From Lichenicola cladoniae (GTDB lineage: Bacteria > Pseudomonadota > Alphaproteobacteria > Acetobacterales > Acetobacteraceae), in contig NZ_CP053708.1 in NCBI RefSeq assembly GCF_013201075.1, positions 4,345,501 through 4,409,500 on the forward strand: a DNA stretch of 64,000 nt, in the 5' to 3' direction. The translations under genes were made by a program, and so were the position numbers. This document shows positions 8,514 through 17,729 of this stretch, one piece after another (position 1 is the stretch's first letter; each line of letters begins with the position of its first letter). The notes under the pieces were generated by a model. The model worked only from the letters and a program-made list of their open reading frames with translations, ran no database searches and was not told where the DNA came from.

Positions 8514-9023
8514 ATGGCGAAGGACGTCCCTACCGGCAAGCCGCCCGGCGCGATCCCGGCGCCGAATGCAGCGCCCTACCCGGCGACCCGGCATGTGTAT
8601 GGCCCGCGCACGCTGGCGAGCCTGCTGCCGCCGATCACCCGGCCGGCCTTCAAGGCACGCTCGCCCGCGTCCGCGCAGTTGATGAGCGACTGGCCGGCGC
8701 TGGTGGGCCCGGTCACGGCCGCGATCACCTCGCCGCGACGCTTCTCCGGCGGCACCCTGACCCTGGCCGCGACCGGCGTGGTGGCACTGGAGCTGCAGCA
8801 TCTGGCGCCGCAGCTCATTGCCCGTATCAACAGCGCGCTGGGGCGTCAGGTCGTGGAACGGTTGCGCTTCGTGCAGGATGACTCCATCACCGGTCTTGCC
8901 GACCAGGAGCCTCGCGCTCCCGAACCGGTGCCGGCCATGATCCCCGACCTTCCGGACGGACCGCTGCACGACGCACTGGCGCGACTCGGCGGGCGCATCG
9001 CGGCCGGCCGGAACCGTCGTTGA
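8514..9023 (+). CDS. DUF721/DciA-like protein
   Basis: A 169-residue protein of the DUF721 group. The central domain (about 30-125) has the family pattern: basic start, WPALVGPVTAAITSP, then GTLTLAATGVVALELQHLAPQLIARINSALG. In bacteria without DnaC/DnaI, DciA proteins of this family load or recruit the replicative helicase DnaB, so a replication-initiation role is likely. The N-terminal 25 residues and the C-terminal tail are Pro/Ala rich and probably disordered. The ATG at 8514 is nine bases from the divergent mutY start. Downstream, on the same strand, lie two thiol oxidoreductase genes and smc, a chromosome-maintenance neighbourhood. Confidence 0.83.
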   Translation: MAKDVPTGKPPGAIPAPNAAPYPATRHVYGPRTLASLLPPITRPAFKARSPASAQLMSDWPALVGPVTAAITSPRRFSGGTLTLAATGVVALELQHLAPQLIARINSALGRQVVERLRFVQDDSITGLADQEPRAPEPVPAMIPDLPDGPLHDALARLGGRIAAGRNRR

Positions 9024-9057
9024 CAATCGAAACCCAGCCGTGCCGCGGAGCCTGACG

Positions 9058-9684
9058 ATGCCGATCCACCGCCGAACCCTGCTCGCCGGAGCGCCTGCCC
9101 TGTTGATGCCGCTACTGGGTGCCGGCCTGGTCCGTCCGGCGTTCGCGCAGCGGGCCGACGCAAGGATGGACCAGCGCGCGCTCGGCAGCCCGGACGCCAA
9201 AATCGTGGTCCAGGAATGGTTCTCGCTGACCTGCACCCATTGCGCCCACTTCGCGCTGACCGTGTTCCCCGAGGTGAAGGCGAAGCTGATCGACACCGGC
9301 AAGGTGTTCTTCGTGTTCCACGACTTTCCGCTCGACCAGCTCGCACTGGTCGCCGCCGCCGTGGCGCGCTCGTTGCCGCCGGAACGCTACCTGCCGTTCA
9401 TCGACAGCCTGTTCGCCAGCCAGGATCGCTGGGCGTTCGGCTCCGACCCCGCGACCGAACTCGGCCATCAGGCCGCACTGGCCGGCATGGCGGAGCCGGC
9501 GTTCCAGGCGCTGGCGCACGACCCGTTGCGAAACGCGATCGTGGCCGAGCAGGATGACGGCCAGAAGCGCTACGACATCCAGGGCACGCCCACCTTCATT
9601 TTCGGCAACGACAAGGCCGGCCCGATCGAAACCTACGCCGAGTTCGCCGCAGCCACGGACAAGGCGCTGGCGACTCCGGGCTAG
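9058..9684 (+). CDS. DsbA-like periplasmic thiol oxidoreductase, copy 1
   Basis: Exported thioredoxin-fold protein of about 208 residues. The N terminus (MPIHRRTLLAGAPALLMPLLGAG) is a signal peptide with an Arg-Arg pair close to a Tat motif, ending near AFA-Q. The active site is C-T-H-C in the WFSLTCTHCAHF segment, followed by the long helical insert and the cis-Pro loop TPTFIFGN, all as in DsbA/DsbG-like thioredoxin_4 proteins. The ATG at 9058 is preferred to one at 9040 because it opens the signal peptide directly. It is 34 bp after the DciA-like gene and is followed by a close paralogue. Confidence 0.9.
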   Translation: MPIHRRTLLAGAPALLMPLLGAGLVRPAFAQRADARMDQRALGSPDAKIVVQEWFSLTCTHCAHFALTVFPEVKAKLIDTGKVFFVFHDFPLDQLALVAAAVARSLPPERYLPFIDSLFASQDRWAFGSDPATELGHQAALAGMAEPAFQALAHDPLRNAIVAEQDDGQKRYDIQGTPTFIFGNDKAGPIETYAEFAAATDKALATPG

Positions 9685-9747
9685 AGCGCGACGTCCGGCG
9701 CATCCGGATCTATTATCCTGGCCGACCCCTGCTGGAGTTTATCGTCG

Positions 9748-10377
9748 ATGAGCCTGTTTCGCCGCACCCTGCTTCTTGCCGGCATCGGCCTGCCCGCCGC
9801 CGCTCTCCTGGATGGCGCTTCGCTCGGCTCGGCCCGTGCGGCCTCGGCCGATCCGCGCATGGCCGCCCGCTCGCTCGGCAAGCCGGATGCGAAACTCGTG
9901 GTGCAGGAATGGTTTTCGATGACCTGCACCCACTGCGCCCGCTTCAGCCAAGTCGTGTTCCCTGAGGTGAAGGCCAAGCTGATCGACACCGGACGGATCC
10001 GCTACGTGTTCTGCGACTTCCCGCTCGACCAGGTGGCGCTCACCGCCGTGATGGTCGCCCGTGCGCTGCCGCCGGAACGCTACGTGCCGTTCGTCGAGTC
10101 GCTGCTTGCCAGCCAGGACCGCTGGGCGTTCTCGCAGAGCAACGACCCGCAGGTCGAACTCGCGCAGATGGCGGCGCTGGCCGGCATGCCGCACGACGTG
10201 TTCCAGAAGACGATCGACGACCAGGGCCTGCGCCAGGCGATCCTGGACGAGCAGAACGTCGGCCAGGCAACCTACAAGATCGACAGCACGCCCTCGTTCA
10301 TCTTCGGCAAGACGCTGTTTTCCGGCGAGATGGAATACGACACCTTCGCGAAGAAGGTGACCGAGGCCGGAGCCTGA
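9748..10377 (+). CDS. DsbA-like periplasmic thiol oxidoreductase, copy 2
   Basis: A 209-residue paralogue of the gene immediately upstream, sharing long near-identical stretches (for example LGKPDAKLVVQEWFS and FPEVKAKLIDTG). It has its own signal peptide (MSLFRRTLLLAGIGLPAAALL, cleavage near ARA-A), the C-T-H-C active site, and the cis-Pro loop TPSFIFGK. The second copy carries a small insertion after the RWAFS segment (QSNDPQ) relative to the first. Tandem duplication with retention of both active sites suggests divergence in substrate or partner. It ends 31 bp before smc and may be co-transcribed with it. Confidence 0.9.
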   Translation: MSLFRRTLLLAGIGLPAAALLDGASLGSARAASADPRMAARSLGKPDAKLVVQEWFSMTCTHCARFSQVVFPEVKAKLIDTGRIRYVFCDFPLDQVALTAVMVARALPPERYVPFVESLLASQDRWAFSQSNDPQVELAQMAALAGMPHDVFQKTIDDQGLRQAILDEQNVGQATYKIDSTPSFIFGKTLFSGEMEYDTFAKKVTEAGA

Positions 10378-10408
10378 TCCGGGCGGCCTTCGAGAGTAGC
10401 GCGACCCC

Positions 10409-13400
10409 ATGCCCGTCCGGTTTGCCCGCCTCCGCATCGCCGGCTTCAAGAGCTTCGCGGAGCCGGTCAGCGTGGAGATCCTGCCCGGCCTGACCGGCAT
10501 CGTCGGGCCGAACGGCTGCGGCAAGTCCAACGTCGTCGAGGCGTTGCGCTGGGCGATGGGCGAGAGCAGCGCCCGCTCGCTGCGCGGCGGCGAGATGGAC
10601 GACCTGATCTTCGCCGGTACCGCATCCCGCCCGGCCCGCAATCTCGCCGAGGTGGTGCTCACCCTCGAGGAAGCGACCGGACTGGCGCCGCCGCCGTTCC
10701 ACGAGCAGCACGAGCTGCAGATCAGCCGGCGCATCGAGCGCGGCTCCGGCAGCTTCTACCGGGTGAACGGCCGCGAGGCCCGGGCGCGGGACGTGCAGAC
10801 ATTGTTCGCCGATCTCGCCAGCGGGGCGCGGTCGTCGGCGATGGTCAGCCAGGGCCGGGTGAGCGCCATCGTCAGCGCCCGCCCGGAAGAACGCCGCTCG
10901 ATCCTGGAAGAAGCGGCCGGGATCACCGGGCTGCATGCCCGGCGCCACGAGGCCGAGCTGAAGCTGCGCGCCACCGACGGCAACATGGTGCGGGTCGAGG
11001 ATCTGCGCCTGCAGCTCGACGCGCGGGTGCAGGCCCTGTCCGAGCAGGCGCAGCAGGCCGGCCGCTACCGCGAGGTCGGCACGCAACTGCGCACCGCCGA
11101 GACGACGCTGCTGGCATTGCTGCATGCCCGCGCCGCCCGGGCGGTCATCGACGCCGGCGCTGCCCGGATCGCGACCCGGAGTGCGCTGGAGGAGGCCGGT
11201 CACCATCTCGCCCGGGCAGTGACGGCCGAGCAGGAAGCCGAAGCCGCGGTCCCGGCCCTGCGCGAGGCCGAGGCCGAAACGCGCAGCCTGGCGGAGCGAC
11301 GCCGGATCGAGGCGGAGACCGCGGCGCAGGAGGGCGACCGCGCCCGCCGCGAAGCGGAACAGGCGGACGCCCGGCTCGGCCACGCGGTGCGCGATCGCGA
11401 CGAGGCCGCCGCCCGGCTGGCCGATGCGCGGGATGCCCTGTCGCGCCTTGCCGGCGAGCGCGATGCGCTCGACGCGGCTGCGTACAGCCTCCCCGGACGG
11501 CGTGACGCGGAAGAGGCCAGGCTGGTCCGGCTGCGAGAGCAAATGCAGATGGCCGAGCATGCGGTACAGGTAACGGCCGGCGCTGCGACCTCGGCCCAGG
11601 CGGCGCATGCGGAATCCGCCCGCGACCGGGCCGGCGCCGACGCACGCCTGTCGCGGGTGCAGGCGGTGCTGGTCCAGCTCGGGCAGGAAAGCACCGATGC
11701 GGAAGCCTTGCTGCCCGGTCCCGCGCAACTGGAGGCACACGAACAGGCCTGCATCGATGCGGCACGGGCCCTGGAGATGGCGGGCGACGCACTGGAGGCG
11801 GCCCAGGCAGCCCATGCCGGCGCCTCCCGCGCCGCCGATGCCGCCCGGATCGAGGCGGCGGAAACCCGCCGGCTGCATCAGCTGGCCAGCCAGGCGGTGC
11901 AGGACACCGAGACCCGGGCCGCGCGGCTGATGGCCGACCATGCCGCCCTCACCTTGCGCCTGCAGCAGGCGGAAGCCGGGTTGCTGCCATTGGCCGAGCG
12001 CGAGGCCGTCTCGGATGCGATGACGATGGCGGATGCAGCGCGCACTGCCGCCGCCACGGCCCTGGAGGGTGCGGAGGCCGGACGGGCTGCGGCGGTGTCG
12101 GCCCGGATCGAGAGCGGCGCCCAGCTGCAGGAGGCTGGCCGGCAACGCAGCCAGCTCGAAACGACGCTGCGCCAGGCGGAGGCAGCGCATGCAGGCGCCG
12201 TGGTCCAGCACGACACCGTGTCGCGCAATCATGCCGATGCGCTGGCCGCGATCCCGCCGGCCGAACTCCTCGACACTGCACGGAGCGCACGGGCGGCAGC
12301 GGACGCCACGCTTGGCGCAGTGCAGGCGCGGCTGGCCGACGCCGACGCGGCTCATGAGGCGGCGAACGAAGCGGCCCGCGACGCCGCAGCCGCGCTCTCG
12401 GCCTGTCGTGACGCGCACGGACGGCTGGGCGCGGAAGTGGACGGACTCGCCCAGGCCCTGGCGGTCGGCGACGACCACGGAGCCGCCTGGGACCAGGGTT
12501 GGCGAACACTGGCGGACGAGCTCGATGTTCCCGACGGGCTGGAGGCTGCGCTGGCCGCCTTCCTGGCGGATGGGCTCGAAGCGGCCTGCGACGCCGATGC
12601 ACCGCGTGCCTGGCTCGACCTTCCGGCCATGGACCTCGAACCGCTGCCGGCCGGAGCCGTGGCGCTCGATACGCTCGTCGTCGCACCCGCCCGGCTGAGC
12701 CGTGCGCTGTCCCGGGCCGGGCTGACCGACAGTGCCGCCGATGCCGCACTCCGGCAGGCGGAACTGCAACCCGGCCAGTGCCTGGTGACGCGGGATGGCG
12801 GGCTCTGGCGCTGGGACGGCTATCGAACCATGCCCGGCCTCGCGAGCCAGGCCGCCCTACGACTGCAACTTCGGAACCGGCTGCGGGACACACGCGCCGG
12901 GCACCAGGACGCGGCGGCCGCCATCGCGCCGGCGGAACAGCGATCGGCACGCTGTATTGCGGACTGCGACGCCACCCTCGCCGAGGCACGCTCGGCCAGG
13001 ACCGCCCGCGCCGTCGCCGAGCAGGTGCTGGATACCGCCAGGACCGGCGAGGCGGAGGCCGGACGACGCGACGCCGAGGCGCGGGTGCGACGCGATGCGC
13101 TGGCACCGCATCTGGCTCGCACCGTTGCCGCGCGCGACGAATCCGGGCACGCCCTGCAGGCAGCCCTTGCGGCCCTGGATGCACTTGCCGATGCGGCCAC
13201 TCTCGCGGCGACGCATGCGGCATCCGTTCAGCTTGAGACGGAGGCCGTTGCGGCGGAGGACCAGGCACGCAGCGTGCGCCGGGCCGCCGAAGCGCGGCTG
13301 CAGCAGGCGCGCGCCGACGCCTCGGACCGGCTCGGGCGGCATGCCGAGAGCGAGAATGCCAGCGGGGCCCTGAAGCCGCTGCTGGAATCGACCCGGGACG

Positions 13401-14935
13401 AGGCCGCGGCCGCGACGGCACGGTTCCGTGCCGCGCAAGATGCCTTATCCGGGCTGACCGCACCGGACGTCGGCGACCTGACATTGCGGGATGCACTCGA
13501 GCGTGCCGCGTCGGCGAACCGGATGGAACAGGTTGCCCGGACGGAGCGCCGCACCGCCGAGGCATCTCTGGCGACCTGCCTGGCCGAGCGCGACCAGCTG
13601 GCCACCGCCGTTCGCGACGGAAGCAGCCGGCTGGACGCGCTCGCTGTCAGGCAGGAGTCATCGCTCGCTGAGCAGGACGAGGTCGCCCGTCTCGTCCGAT
13701 CGTTGGCGGAGGCGGCCGCCCTGCTGGCCGACCCGGTCGAAGCCGCCACGCAGGCCAATTCGGCACGCGAGGATCTCGGTGCGATCCGGGTGGAGGAGCG
13801 CGAGGTAGCCGAGGCACGCGCAGCCCTCGGCGCCGAACAGGCCGGGCACGACGCCAGGCGCGGTCCGCTCGAGGCAGGACTGGCCGACTGGCTGGCGCGT
13901 ACGGCCGCCGCCGAGGCCTCGCTCGGGTCCGCGGAGGCCCGGCTGGCCGACGCGATGACCGAGCAGGCCCGGCTGGCCGCCGGCCCGGCTGAGGCCGAGG
14001 CGCGCACCCTGGCGCTCGATGCCGCAGGCCGGCTGGCGACGGAGGCGCAACAGGCGGCCCACGACCGGCTCGAACAGGCCGATACGGCGCTGCACGACGC
14101 CCAGATCGAGCGGCGCACGCGGGAGGCAGGCCTTGTCGATGCCCGCGAGGGCGTATTGCGGGCGGATGCGCGACAGGAACAGGCGCAGGCAATTCTCGAC
14201 CAGATCCTGGCCGAGACGCCGGAGCCGCCGGATTTCGTGCCGGCCGACCTGTCGGATTCGGCCGAGACCAGCCTGCGCCGGCGGATCGCCAGGCTCACCC
14301 GCGAACGCGACGAGATCGGGCCGGTCAATCTGCGCGCCGAACTCGAACTGCAGTCGGCGGTCGAGCGGATCGCCGTCATCGAGCACGAGGCGCTGGAAAT
14401 CCAGGAGGCGGTCAATCATCTGCGCAGCCAGATCGACCAGCTGAACCGGGACGGAAGGGCACGCCTGCTCGCGGTATTCGAGATTGTCGACAAGCACTTC
14501 CAGGCACTGTTCGCGCGCATGTTCAACGGCGGTCGCGCGCATCTCGGCATGGTCGGATCGGACGACCCGCTCAGTGCCGGGCTGGAAATCTACGCGCAGC
14601 CGCCGGGCAAGAAGCTCGCCACCCTGTCGCTGCTGTCCGGCGGCGAGCAGGCGCTGACCGCGCTATCGCTGATCTTCGCCGTATTCCGCTGCAATCCCGC
14701 CCCGGTCTGTGTGCTGGACGAGGTGGATGCGCCGCTCGACGATGCCAACGTCGATCGCTTCTGCGCGCTGCTGGGCGACATGGTACAGGAAACCGGGACG
14801 CGATTCCTGGTGGTGACCCATCATCAGCTGACCATGGCGCATATGGACCGGCTCTACGGCGTCACGATGCAGGAGCGTGGAGTCAGCCGGGTTCTGTCGG
14901 TCGATCTGGCGCGGGCGACGGAGATGGTCGGTTAA
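10409..14935 (+). CDS. smc: Chromosome segregation ATPase SMC
   Basis: Structural maintenance of chromosomes protein, the core of bacterial condensin. Walker A is G33-PNGCGKS-40; the ABC signature LSLLSGGEQ lies near residue 1405 and Walker B (CVLDEVDAPLDD) near 1433, giving the split head ATPase. In between are two very long Ala/Glu/Arg-rich coiled coils flanking a hinge at roughly 690-810, where heptads stop and a globular stretch with VALDTLVVAPARLS appears. At 1508 residues it is about 300 longer than the usual bacterial SMC of 1150-1200; the extra length is in the coiled-coil arms. I recall similar lengths in acetic acid bacteria. The reading frame is uninterrupted. scpA/scpB are not in the window. 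Confidence 0.97.
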   Translation: MPVRFARLRIAGFKSFAEPVSVEILPGLTGIVGPNGCGKSNVVEALRWAMGESSARSLRGGEMDDLIFAGTASRPARNLAEVVLTLEEATGLAPPPFHEQHELQISRRIERGSGSFYRVNGREARARDVQTLFADLASGARSSAMVSQGRVSAIVSARPEERRSILEEAAGITGLHARRHEAELKLRATDGNMVRVEDLRLQLDARVQALSEQAQQAGRYREVGTQLRTAETTLLALLHARAARAVIDAGAARIATRSALEEAGHHLARAVTAEQEAEAAVPALREAEAETRSLAERRRIEAETAAQEGDRARREAEQADARLGHAVRDRDEAAARLADARDALSRLAGERDALDAAAYSLPGRRDAEEARLVRLREQMQMAEHAVQVTAGAATSAQAAHAESARDRAGADARLSRVQAVLVQLGQESTDAEALLPGPAQLEAHEQACIDAARALEMAGDALEAAQAAHAGASRAADAARIEAAETRRLHQLASQAVQDTETRAARLMADHAALTLRLQQAEAGLLPLAEREAVSDAMTMADAARTAAATALEGAEAGRAAAVSARIESGAQLQEAGRQRSQLETTLRQAEAAHAGAVVQHDTVSRNHADALAAIPPAELLDTARSARAAADATLGAVQARLADADAAHEAANEAARDAAAALSACRDAHGRLGAEVDGLAQALAVGDDHGAAWDQGWRTLADELDVPDGLEAALAAFLADGLEAACDADAPRAWLDLPAMDLEPLPAGAVALDTLVVAPARLSRALSRAGLTDSAADAALRQAELQPGQCLVTRDGGLWRWDGYRTMPGLASQAALRLQLRNRLRDTRAGHQDAAAAIAPAEQRSARCIADCDATLAEARSARTARAVAEQVLDTARTGEAEAGRRDAEARVRRDALAPHLARTVAARDESGHALQAALAALDALADAATLAATHAASVQLETEAVAAEDQARSVRRAAEARLQQARADASDRLGRHAESENASGALKPLLESTRDEAAAATARFRAAQDALSGLTAPDVGDLTLRDALERAASANRMEQVARTERRTAEASLATCLAERDQLATAVRDGSSRLDALAVRQESSLAEQDEVARLVRSLAEAAALLADPVEAATQANSAREDLGAIRVEEREVAEARAALGAEQAGHDARRGPLEAGLADWLARTAAAEASLGSAEARLADAMTEQARLAAGPAEAEARTLALDAAGRLATEAQQAAHDRLEQADTALHDAQIERRTREAGLVDAREGVLRADARQEQAQAILDQILAETPEPPDFVPADLSDSAETSLRRRIARLTRERDEIGPVNLRAELELQSAVERIAVIEHEALEIQEAVNHLRSQIDQLNRDGRARLLAVFEIVDKHFQALFARMFNGGRAHLGMVGSDDPLSAGLEIYAQPPGKKLATLSLLSGGEQALTALSLIFAVFRCNPAPVCVLDEVDAPLDDANVDRFCALLGDMVQETGTRFLVVTHHQLTMAHMDRLYGVTMQERGVSRVLSVDLARATEMVG

Positions 14936-14966
14936 ATCTGGATTCTTGCCGGGCTGGGTGATCAGC

Positions 14967-15317
14967 ATGGAAATCATCAAGATGATTATCGTCATGAGCG
15001 CCGTTACGGCTTTGGCCGGATGCGATGTGCAGTTCCATCCGAAATAACCGGGGGACACTGCCTGCCTCGACCGCCAGGTGAAGGACTTCCATGTTCCCGT
15101 CCATCAAGCTGTAGAGATCTGCGGCGCCCAGCTACCCGATCTGACCGGGGATGCCGACTTGCAGCGATATGCATCGGCCTACAACATCTCCTACCAGTAC
15201 AATCCCCGGCTCGATGCTGAGATCAAGCACGAGAGCTGGTCGCAATCGATCCTGATCGGGACCCTGATCCCGAACGACTACAGCCTCAGCTTGGCCGAGA
15301 TCTCAGGAACGCCGTGA
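14967..15317 (+). pseudogene. Small lipoprotein gene interrupted by an in-frame TAA
   Basis: The ATG at 14967 opens MEIIKMIIVMSAVTALAGCD, a lipoprotein signal peptide with lipobox L-A-G-C. After 26 codons there is a TAA at 15045-15047. The same frame then stays open for another 89 codons to the TGA at 15315, encoding a Cys-containing, folded-looking polypeptide (CLDRQVKDFHVPVHQ, then LQRYASAYNISYQYNPRLD). No other stop occurs, so the simplest reading is one lipoprotein of about 115 residues with a nonsense mutation. Alternatives are a short entericidin-like lipopeptide plus a GTG-started ORF at 15078, or stop readthrough. The end overlaps the tail of the methyltransferase gene by 15 bp. I do not recognise the family. 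Confidence 0.5.
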
Positions 15318-16415
15318 CGAACTACCGATCAGGCGGAGCTTCAACCGTCCCAGATCGCGCAGGAAACCGGTCACGCGCCATGATGTTGACTGCTGCATCG
15401 CAGTCAGTTCCCGGCGTAGCTGTTCGGATACTGCCGTAGCGGACGGGATCGAGCCATCGTCCGGGGTGGGCATGACCGGAACCTGCACGACCGGCGCTGC
15501 CGGTTCGACCGGCTTATCCGCCTCGACCGGCTCGAGCACGAACGCGCAGGCACGGCCGTAGCCGGGAAACGGATGGTGCGTTGTCCGCCAGCCGGCCCGG
15601 CGCGCAGCCTCGGTCAGGAACTCGCGGGTAAACCCGAGCTCCATCCACCCCCACCGCCGCATGCAGAACACCGACAATGCGTCCATCCGCGGGCCCCATG
15701 CGAACGGGATCGCCGGGATGACCGTATCGACGATGGGTTCGCCACACAGTATCAGCCGTCCACCCGGCTTCAGTCGCTGACGCAGCGTCTGCAGCAGCTC
15801 CTGGAAATCCAGCGCGTGGTGGAATGCCTCGAAAAATAGGATGGCATCGAAACGTTCGGCCTCGAACCCGGCGCCGAACCGCCCGCACTCGAGGTTGACC
15901 GGCAGCCCGAGAATATCGGCCTGCCGGCGGATACCGTCGAGCGCCGTCTGGTCGATATCGACGCCGTTCGCCTGTATGCCCATCCGCGCCAGCATCAGCA
16001 GCAACTGCCCGCTGCCGGGACCATATTCGAGGACGCTCTGCCCCGGCGAAACGTTCAGCAGTTGCAGGATGTTTCCCCACGCGAACATGAACTCGGCCAG
16101 CAGCTTCGGGTTCTTGAAGCTCCATGGGACCAGGCCGGTCCATAGATCCGCCGGCACGACACCGTTGCTCTCGGACGCCTCGTCGCGCTCGGCCACGTAG
16201 AGATCATCGTCTTTACGGGCACGCAGGGTCGCATACAGATCGAGCGCCGCGGTTCGATATTCGGCGGAAAACGGATCCAGCGTTGCCAGGGCCCGGGCCT
16301 TGGGATGCTCGAGGACGACCGTGGCAAGGCGAACATACTGTTCACCGTCGGGATGTTTGCCATCGAGCTCCGCAAGAACGGAATCGAACGCATCGGACCG
16401 CTCGGGCTCGTTCAT
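15303..16415 (-). CDS. SAM-dependent class I methyltransferase
   Basis: A 370-residue protein with a helical N-terminal region (1-120), a class I methyltransferase domain (about 125-300) with motif I VLEYGPGSGQLLLMLA, acidic motif II in ANGVDID, and post-II FDAILFFEAFHHALDF, and a C-terminal tail (Pro/Val-rich linker, then STSWRVTGFLRDLGRLKLR) of the type often attached to polysaccharide-associated glycosyltransferases and methyltransferases. A sugar or cell-surface substrate is therefore plausible. The nearby sulfotransferase, across an A+T-rich gap, fits surface-glycan modification, but the two genes are not an operon. Confidence 0.85.
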   Translation of the reverse strand: MNEPERSDAFDSVLAELDGKHPDGEQYVRLATVVLEHPKARALATLDPFSAEYRTAALDLYATLRARKDDDLYVAERDEASESNGVVPADLWTGLVPWSFKNPKLLAEFMFAWGNILQLLNVSPGQSVLEYGPGSGQLLLMLARMGIQANGVDIDQTALDGIRRQADILGLPVNLECGRFGAGFEAERFDAILFFEAFHHALDFQELLQTLRQRLKPGGRLILCGEPIVDTVIPAIPFAWGPRMDALSVFCMRRWGWMELGFTREFLTEAARRAGWRTTHHPFPGYGRACAFVLEPVEADKPVEPAAPVVQVPVMPTPDDGSIPSATAVSEQLRRELTAMQQSTSWRVTGFLRDLGRLKLRLIGSSSRRS

Positions 16416-17023
16416 CCTGGGCCGTTGAACGTGCCGTCGATCGATCGCATCATCGCTCGACTATGCGGATTATGATGCTGACATTCAAGTCACCATCGAA
16501 AAGCAGGTTTGGGGTAAAAACCTCGTTTCGTTCACGGACCGGAGTGCGGTTGGGCGCCGGAGGGCCGGCGGCTGCGAGCCAAGGTCCCATCCGGGCAGTG
16601 GCGCACAGTCTATGGCTCGTTCGAGATTTGGCGCGGCGCTTCCTGTTCCGGACCATCATGATGTCGAGCTGATGCTGGATTGCGAGTAGGCGGGGCAATG
16701 GCGCCCAGGGCTTCAAGGTATCGCCGCGCCGACGGATCGTGAAGCGGACCTGCGGCTGGATGACCCGTTGGCGTAGCCTCGTTCGTGACCATGAGCGCCG
16801 GATCGACGTGTCCAAGGCCATGATCTTCGTAGCCATGACCCCATGACCGAAAATCTACTGCACAAAAGTTCTCACCCAACACTTTCTCAACGGTCGTTAC
16901 GACGGTTAGACTGTCAAGCCTCGGGTAGGATGCGCCTTGATAGGGTCATAGAAATTATTCATAATAGATTGCTGTGATCTTGCCAAACAAACCCAGTGCT
17001 CTCGTTAACAAAGATGGAAAACC
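16416..17023. other. 608-bp region without a convincing gene
   Basis: Several overlapping frames are open on both strands here, but none has a ribosome-binding site or a recognisable domain. The stretch 16450-16836 on the minus strand is the longest and is Arg-rich without structure. Base composition falls towards A+T from about 16850 to the sulfotransferase. The region may be eroded foreign DNA; I could not recognise a transposase in it. Confidence 0.4.
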
Positions 17024-17683
17024 ATGGTGGAAGTTATTTCAATACATGTGACTAAGTGCGCTGGAAGTTCACTGAGACTAGCTTTAGAGCAGGCCTACGC
17101 GCCGGCGACCGTTTTTCTGATGCACGGTGACAATCCTGCAAATCCAATATCGAGAACTAATATTGATCCAGAGGGATCAGCAGAACGTACTCGGCAACTC
17201 TACGAAGGACTTGATAAGAACGTTCAGGCAATACATGGTCACTTGGACGTAAAAAAGTTCCGGTTTATTAGCCGGTCGGTTCGGCGAATAACGATACTTC
17301 GCCATCCGATCGAGAGAACGATATCGCACTACTATTTCTTTCGGCAGGATCATCCTTCCGGGCATCCGATCAGGGACTATTTACTACGTAATGACCTGTC
17401 CTTACTGGAGTTCGCGCGACTCCCAGTTATAAAGAATTTCTATCGACAGGTATTTTTTGGCGGTGTCGATCGATCCGAACTCGATTTTGTGTCTAGCATA
17501 GAAGCGCTTCCGCAGAGGCTGCCGACCCTGTGCGCGTTGCTTGATCGTGAAATCTCTTTGCCACGGGAGAATGTTGGATCGCTCCGCGCGATGAGTCCTG
17601 TCATTTCAGATGAAGTATTGGAGAGTTTAGCGAACCTTCTGACAGATGATATTGACTTTTATCAAGACTGGACAACAGCCTAG
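17024..17683 (+). CDS. Sulfotransferase family protein
   Basis: A 219-residue cytosolic-type sulfotransferase. The 5'-phosphosulfate-binding loop is HVTKCAGSSLRLAL near residues 8-21, and the 3'-phosphate-binding motif is LRHPIERTISHYYFFR near 90-105, in the correct order and spacing for the sulfotransferase_2 group that uses PAPS as donor. The DNA is clearly richer in A+T than its surroundings and uses codons such as TTA, ATA and AGA that neighbours avoid, so lateral acquisition is likely. Acceptors in this family are usually glycans. The methyltransferase on the other side of the gap could act on the same surface molecule; this is inference. Confidence 0.85.
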   Translation: MVEVISIHVTKCAGSSLRLALEQAYAPATVFLMHGDNPANPISRTNIDPEGSAERTRQLYEGLDKNVQAIHGHLDVKKFRFISRSVRRITILRHPIERTISHYYFFRQDHPSGHPIRDYLLRNDLSLLEFARLPVIKNFYRQVFFGGVDRSELDFVSSIEALPQRLPTLCALLDREISLPRENVGSLRAMSPVISDEVLESLANLLTDDIDFYQDWTTA

Positions 17684-17729
17684 GTGTTTAATGCTGTGCC
17701 TGATACGGATCACCGAGTGGCACGCCGCC

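Noticed and set aside
10298-12769. Long open frame (over 800 codons) on the minus strand opposite smc
   Set aside because: It mirrors the GC-rich codons of the smc coiled coil; its translation has no domain, and smc itself is intact.
16450-16836. Minus-strand frame of 128 codons in the gap before the sulfotransferase
   Set aside because: Arg-rich, no ribosome-binding site and no family; kept only as part of the unexplained gap.
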